Shown here: piece after piece, positions 13,742 through 16,491 of the stretch
Position numbering within the stretch: position 1 is the stretch's first letter
How the letters are laid out: every line of letters begins with the position of its first letter
Assembly (NCBI GenBank): GCA_016839655.1
Contig: JAEOTW010000368.1
Coordinates: 1 to 16,491, forward strand
Length of the DNA stretch: 16,491 nt
DNA from: Promethearchaeota archaeon
Lineage (GTDB): Archaea > Asgardarchaeota > Lokiarchaeia > Sigynarchaeales > SOKP01
Direction of reading: 5' to 3'
Position numbers and translations under genes: made by a program
The notes under the pieces: model-generated
What the model was told of the DNA's origin: nothing
The model's input: only the letters and a program-made list of their open reading frames with translations
Databases searched by the model: none

Positions 13742-14680
13742 ATGAAAGTAAAATACACTGTTCTGAAATACATCATTTTAATACTAATAGGCATATTGAT
13801 ATTATTATTTTCAACATGGCCACAAATTGCAATTAATTTAATAATAATCAATATCCTTATTTATATTCTACGAAGACCATTGATAGCACTAGCAGCATAT
13901 ATTTTTAAAAAGAGATTTTATAGAGCAATAGTTTCTGTCACCACTAATATTGTTTGGAGTGGTTTCATGCTTGCTTTATTGTGGTTCGTTTCTGACGATC
14001 TTTTTTTAGCACTTCTTCCCTTCATTATATTGGCAGTTTCTTTGAATTTTAAAAATATTGTCAATAATATTGCTTCAGGATTACTTTTGTTAGCATCAGA
14101 ACCATTTGAAATTGGAGACTTAATTGAGACTAATGAAATTCAGGGTATTGTAAGGGAGATTGACTTAAATTATACTAAAATAACAGAATTTGATGGTGTA
14201 GATATCATACTACAAAATAGTAATATCTATGGCTCTACGATCGTAAAATTTACACACACTAAATTCAAAATTCTTAAAAAAATGAATAAAGCAGATTTTG
14301 AAAATAAAAAAGATTATAGGAGATATTTGAAAGCGATTAATAGAATAATGAAATCTAGAGTAAAAACAACTAAATATGTGAAGCAAATAGAAATTCCGGA
14401 TAGAGTCGATCCTGCAAGACTTGAGGAATTGTTATCAAAAGTGTTTGATATTTATGAGCCAATTTTTGGATTACGACCAAGTTACTCAGTAGATATGACC
14501 AGATATAGCCGTGTTAGGATAAATCTTTATATAATGTCAGAGAAACCAAATTTAGTATTAAATTTCATTGATTCATTTCTAAGAGATCTCATTTTTGAAT
14601 TGCATTCTGAAGAAATCCATCTTGGATGGGAAGAGTATAAGAAGAAAAATAAATCAAAATCCAAGGGAGGTGAATTATAA
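13742..14680 (+). CDS. MscS-family mechanosensitive channel, first of a tandem pair
   Basis: A 312-residue membrane protein. Helices lie at about 8-24, 30-52, 68-84 and 87-119. The last is the pore-lining TM3 equivalent, running into the MscS signature LNFKNIVNNIASGLLLLASE (101-120) and PFEIGDLIET (121-130). A beta-domain follows (GIVREIDLNYTKITEFDGVDII) and then a Lys-rich cytoplasmic region to the end. Small-conductance mechanosensitive channels open under membrane tension and release solutes during osmotic downshock. The usual Ala/Gly packing of the pore helix is less regular than in E. coli MscS, and the conserved 'PN' after the beta-domain is 'QN' here. A TATA-like TTTAAAC box at about 13706 lies ahead of the gene. 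Its last codons carry the Shine-Dalgarno of the next gene. Confidence 0.9.
   Translation: MKVKYTVLKYIILILIGILILLFSTWPQIAINLIIINILIYILRRPLIALAAYIFKKRFYRAIVSVTTNIVWSGFMLALLWFVSDDLFLALLPFIILAVSLNFKNIVNNIASGLLLLASEPFEIGDLIETNEIQGIVREIDLNYTKITEFDGVDIILQNSNIYGSTIVKFTHTKFKILKKMNKADFENKKDYRRYLKAINRIMKSRVKTTKYVKQIEIPDRVDPARLEELLSKVFDIYEPIFGLRPSYSVDMTRYSRVRINLYIMSEKPNLVLNFIDSFLRDLIFELHSEEIHLGWEEYKKKNKSKSKGGEL
14665..14673 (+). promoter_or_regulatory. Strong Shine-Dalgarno for the second MscS gene, facing AUA/AUU codons
   Basis: GGGAGGTGA lies inside the last codons of the first channel gene and is nearly fully complementary to the 16S rRNA tail. The codons that follow in the second gene's frame are ATT (14674), ATA (14677) and ATA (14680). 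The first canonical start is TTG at 14710, 36 bases past the site, which is too far for it. Initiation at ATA 14677 or 14680 fits the spacing best. Confidence 0.6.
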
Positions 14681-14709
14681 TAGCGATATTCAGTACTGAT
14701 CCTGAAGCA

Positions 14710-15579
14710 TTGATATATCTTATTATAATAGGAATTGGATTATACATAATAAATAAGACCATATCTTTTGGGATTGATCACATCAAGAAAATTCTTCCTG
14801 AACAGAGGAACAAGATAAATTTTGCACTAAGACTTGGTTCAATTATTGTTTTTGTATATTTTTTGGTGGAAGGATTCCCATCATTTAATGCAATTCCACC
14901 AGAATATACAGCAATAATTACAAGTGCTATAAGTACTGCTATTGCTTTTGCAACGAGTGAAATCTTTTCTAATTTTATTAGTGGAATTCTTCTATGGATA
15001 GTCGATCCTTTTGATATTGGTGATATTGTTAAAATCAAAGGATATAAAGGAATTGTGAAATACTCTTCTCTAACAAAGGTAGAACTTGAAACCTTTGATA
15101 GAATCATTGTTAAAATATCAAATTCAGATGTTCTTTCATCTACTGTCTTAAATTATACGATAAAGTTAAAAAATGTGAAAAATTTTTATCGTTTTAAGAG
15201 ACAAATCCAAGCGCCTCAAGATATTGGCATGGCTAGAGTAAATATTGATTTATATAATGAGGAAATACGTAAAGAAGAAGAAAAAGAACTTAGAGAATTA
15301 CATAACCAAATAGTAGAAAATGATCAATCTCTCATATATGCTTATACATTTACAATGCGATTTCCTTATGAGAGCTTTAGAATCAAAATAGATAAAGTAG
15401 ATATAATATGTCAAAAATACAAAGAGACTTTTGGAATTAAACCAAAATTTCACATTTTTAATTGTAGTAATGAAATATCTGTTAAATTTCGGCTTTTAAC
15501 TTTAAATAATAATAATCTCCTTTATCATCAAGCAGACTTCGCAAATGAATTATATAAAATAATATTGTCAAAAAATTAA
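14710..15579 (+). CDS. MscS-family mechanosensitive channel, second of a tandem pair
   Basis: From TTG 14710 the protein has 289 residues; starting at ATA 14677 would add 11 residues (IIAIFSTDPEA) ahead of the first helix. Coordinates here use the canonical start, but the strong Shine-Dalgarno at 14665-14673 argues for the upstream one. Helices lie at about 2-18, 38-54 and 67-98. The last continues into SNFISGILLWIVDPFDIGDI (87-106), the MscS signature, and the beta-domain GYKGIVKYSSLTKVELETFD (111-130). The cytoplasmic part is Lys/Glu-rich (about 160-205). It is related to the preceding gene only at family level, so this is an old or diverged pair that might form mixed heptamers. Its 3' end faces the M6-type gene. 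Confidence 0.88.
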   Translation: MIYLIIIGIGLYIINKTISFGIDHIKKILPEQRNKINFALRLGSIIVFVYFLVEGFPSFNAIPPEYTAIITSAISTAIAFATSEIFSNFISGILLWIVDPFDIGDIVKIKGYKGIVKYSSLTKVELETFDRIIVKISNSDVLSSTVLNYTIKLKNVKNFYRFKRQIQAPQDIGMARVNIDLYNEEIRKEEEKELRELHNQIVENDQSLIYAYTFTMRFPYESFRIKIDKVDIICQKYKETFGIKPKFHIFNCSNEISVKFRLLTLNNNNLLYHQADFANELYKIILSKN

Positions 15580-15720
15580 AAAAAGAGATGATAGTAATGA
15601 GTAATGAAAATATATGTAATTGATATAAAAAGGAATATGGTACAATTTTCCCCAATTAATGATATTAAATTTATTTAGATTGCTTATGATATAATATATA
15701 AGGCTTTAGCAGGGTAAATT

Positions 15721-15730
15721 AAAAAAAAAA
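15721..15730 (-). terminator. T10-run terminator of the M6-type gene
   Basis: Ten A on the plus strand give T10 on the coding strand, starting 24 bases past the stop codon of the minus-strand secreted protein gene. No hairpin is needed for archaeal termination. The remaining 15580-15754 region between the convergent genes shows nothing else recognisable. Confidence 0.5.
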
Positions 15731-15754
15731 GAATAAGATTTGTTAGAAATTTTT

Positions 15755-16491
15755 TTACGATTTCACAATCATCCATTCATAACCAGTTGCGAAAGTATGG
15801 GTATAACCTGGTTGATTTGCAACTACCATTAGGACATATTTTTCAGATGTTAGAGTGGCAGATAACTCGAAACTTGCCGTACCATCTTGATCGACGTTAA
15901 GTATCATTGATTCAATACTTGTAACAACACCTTCGTCAATCGTGATAAGATCTACCTCAAAATCGTTATAGTGAAGAGAGCTATCACAAGTCCATCCGTT
16001 ATCAATAACCCAGTCACTTACTTCTTCGAAATTATCGAATTCGTCAAGTTCGGGTATACTGATATCATCGACAAACCAACCTCCTCCAATTGTTAATGGA
16101 TCAGTCCAATAGGTAAAGTAGATTTCGATCTCATGTCCCGCGAATGGTGTAAGATCCATTTCTTCTTCATACCATTCAGTTACAGTACCCGTAAAGGCAT
16201 TCCACAATCCATCTTCATAATAACCCGTTGGTTCTAGACCCCAATCAGTTTCATCTCCGGGGCAGTTTTTATTGTCTATTCCTTCATTTTTAGGTAATGT
16301 ATCCACTGTATTGGTACCTTCAAGAGTACACCAGGTATCCATTGTCAAGTCGTGAACTTCCACGTAACCATAGTCCCAATCCAACTCGATATCATATTGC
16401 GTCAAGAAGTTAAGGGTTGCAGTAGACAGTCCTGTAAGGTCAAAATATTGATGGAATCTATACCACGCCCATGCGTCTCCATTTGAAGACA
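15755..16491 (-). CDS. Secreted M6-peptidase/immune inhibitor A-type protein, C-terminal fragment
   Basis: The frame stays open to the right edge, so about 244 C-terminal residues are present; the TTG at 16405 is internal, not a start. Just inside the edge the protein reads GDAWAWYRFHQYFDLTGLST, followed by IELDWDYGYVEV, W...TGTVTEWYEEEMDLTPFAGHEIEI and GGWFVDDISIPE. This is the MAM-like beta-sandwich pattern seen after the catalytic domain in immune inhibitor A and other M6 metallopeptidases. A further beta-rich region follows (about the last 60 residues, ending TFATGYEWMIVKS). The catalytic HExxH domain, if present, lies outside the window, so peptidase activity cannot be claimed. The acidic, Trp/Tyr-rich composition and low Lys content fit a secreted protein. 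A T10 terminator follows the stop. Confidence 0.75.
   Translation of the reverse strand, partial: SSNGDAWAWYRFHQYFDLTGLSTATLNFLTQYDIELDWDYGYVEVHDLTMDTWCTLEGTNTVDTLPKNEGIDNKNCPGDETDWGLEPTGYYEDGLWNAFTGTVTEWYEEEMDLTPFAGHEIEIYFTYWTDPLTIGGGWFVDDISIPELDEFDNFEEVSDWVIDNGWTCDSSLHYNDFEVDLITIDEGVVTSIESMILNVDQDGTASFELSATLTSEKYVLMVVANQPGYTHTFATGYEWMIVKS

Noticed and set aside
14778..15107. Minus-strand frame inside the second MscS gene
   Set aside because: Antisense shadow of the conserved MscS core.
1..16491. CRISPR array, tRNA or rRNA genes, insertion sequences or prophage genes
   Set aside because: No spaced direct repeats, cloverleaf-like GC-rich stretches, transposase motifs or phage structural genes were seen.

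Overview
The window looks archaeal and is AT-rich, roughly one third G+C by eye. Signs of archaea are TATA-like boxes ahead of many genes, several starts with little or no leader, GGTGA-type Shine-Dalgarno sites elsewhere, and plain T-run terminators. The gene mix (heliorhodopsin, HSDL2-like SDR, DUF998, NHL and ICMT-like proteins, M6-peptidase-type secreted protein, two MscS channels) would suit an Asgard archaeon of the Loki/Heimdall type. That assignment is an inference, because no ribosomal or signature gene is present. A deep-branching bacterium such as a Chloroflexi relative is not excluded.

Left arm, 1-2996, all on the minus strand and transcribed right to left: a Stay-Green (SGR) Mg-dechelatase homologue, a class I SAM methyltransferase, a heliorhodopsin, a DUF998 membrane protein, and the N-terminus of a formamidopyrimidine-DNA glycosylase (Fpg) cut by the window edge. 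This is the most striking region. It puts a retinal photoreceptor, a chlorophyll-type metal dechelatase and an oxidised-purine repair enzyme side by side on one strand. A link to light or photo-oxidative stress is an inference from content and order. The gaps of 56-124 bases suggest more than one promoter.

Middle, 3128-8757: an HSDL2-like SDR and a 54-residue helical small ORF on the plus strand; a coupled pair on the minus strand (class C beta-lactamase-like serine hydrolase abutting a 4-TM protein); a secreted beta-helix plus beta-propeller protein rich in N-glycosylation sequons on the plus strand; and a LuxE-like acyl-protein synthetase on the minus strand.

Right arm, 8944-16491: an NHL beta-propeller protein overlapping an ICMT/PEMT-like membrane methyltransferase; a second, convergent ICMT-like protein; an alpha/beta hydrolase; another SAM methyltransferase; the tRNA m6t6A methyltransferase TrmO; two tandem MscS-like channels, the second with a strong Shine-Dalgarno facing AUA codons; and the C-terminal part of a secreted M6-peptidase-type protein running off the right edge.

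Several divergent intergenic regions carry inverted repeats over TATA-like boxes, the best at 11455-11481. I see no tRNA, rRNA, CRISPR array, insertion sequence or gene-free stretch longer than about 300 bases.
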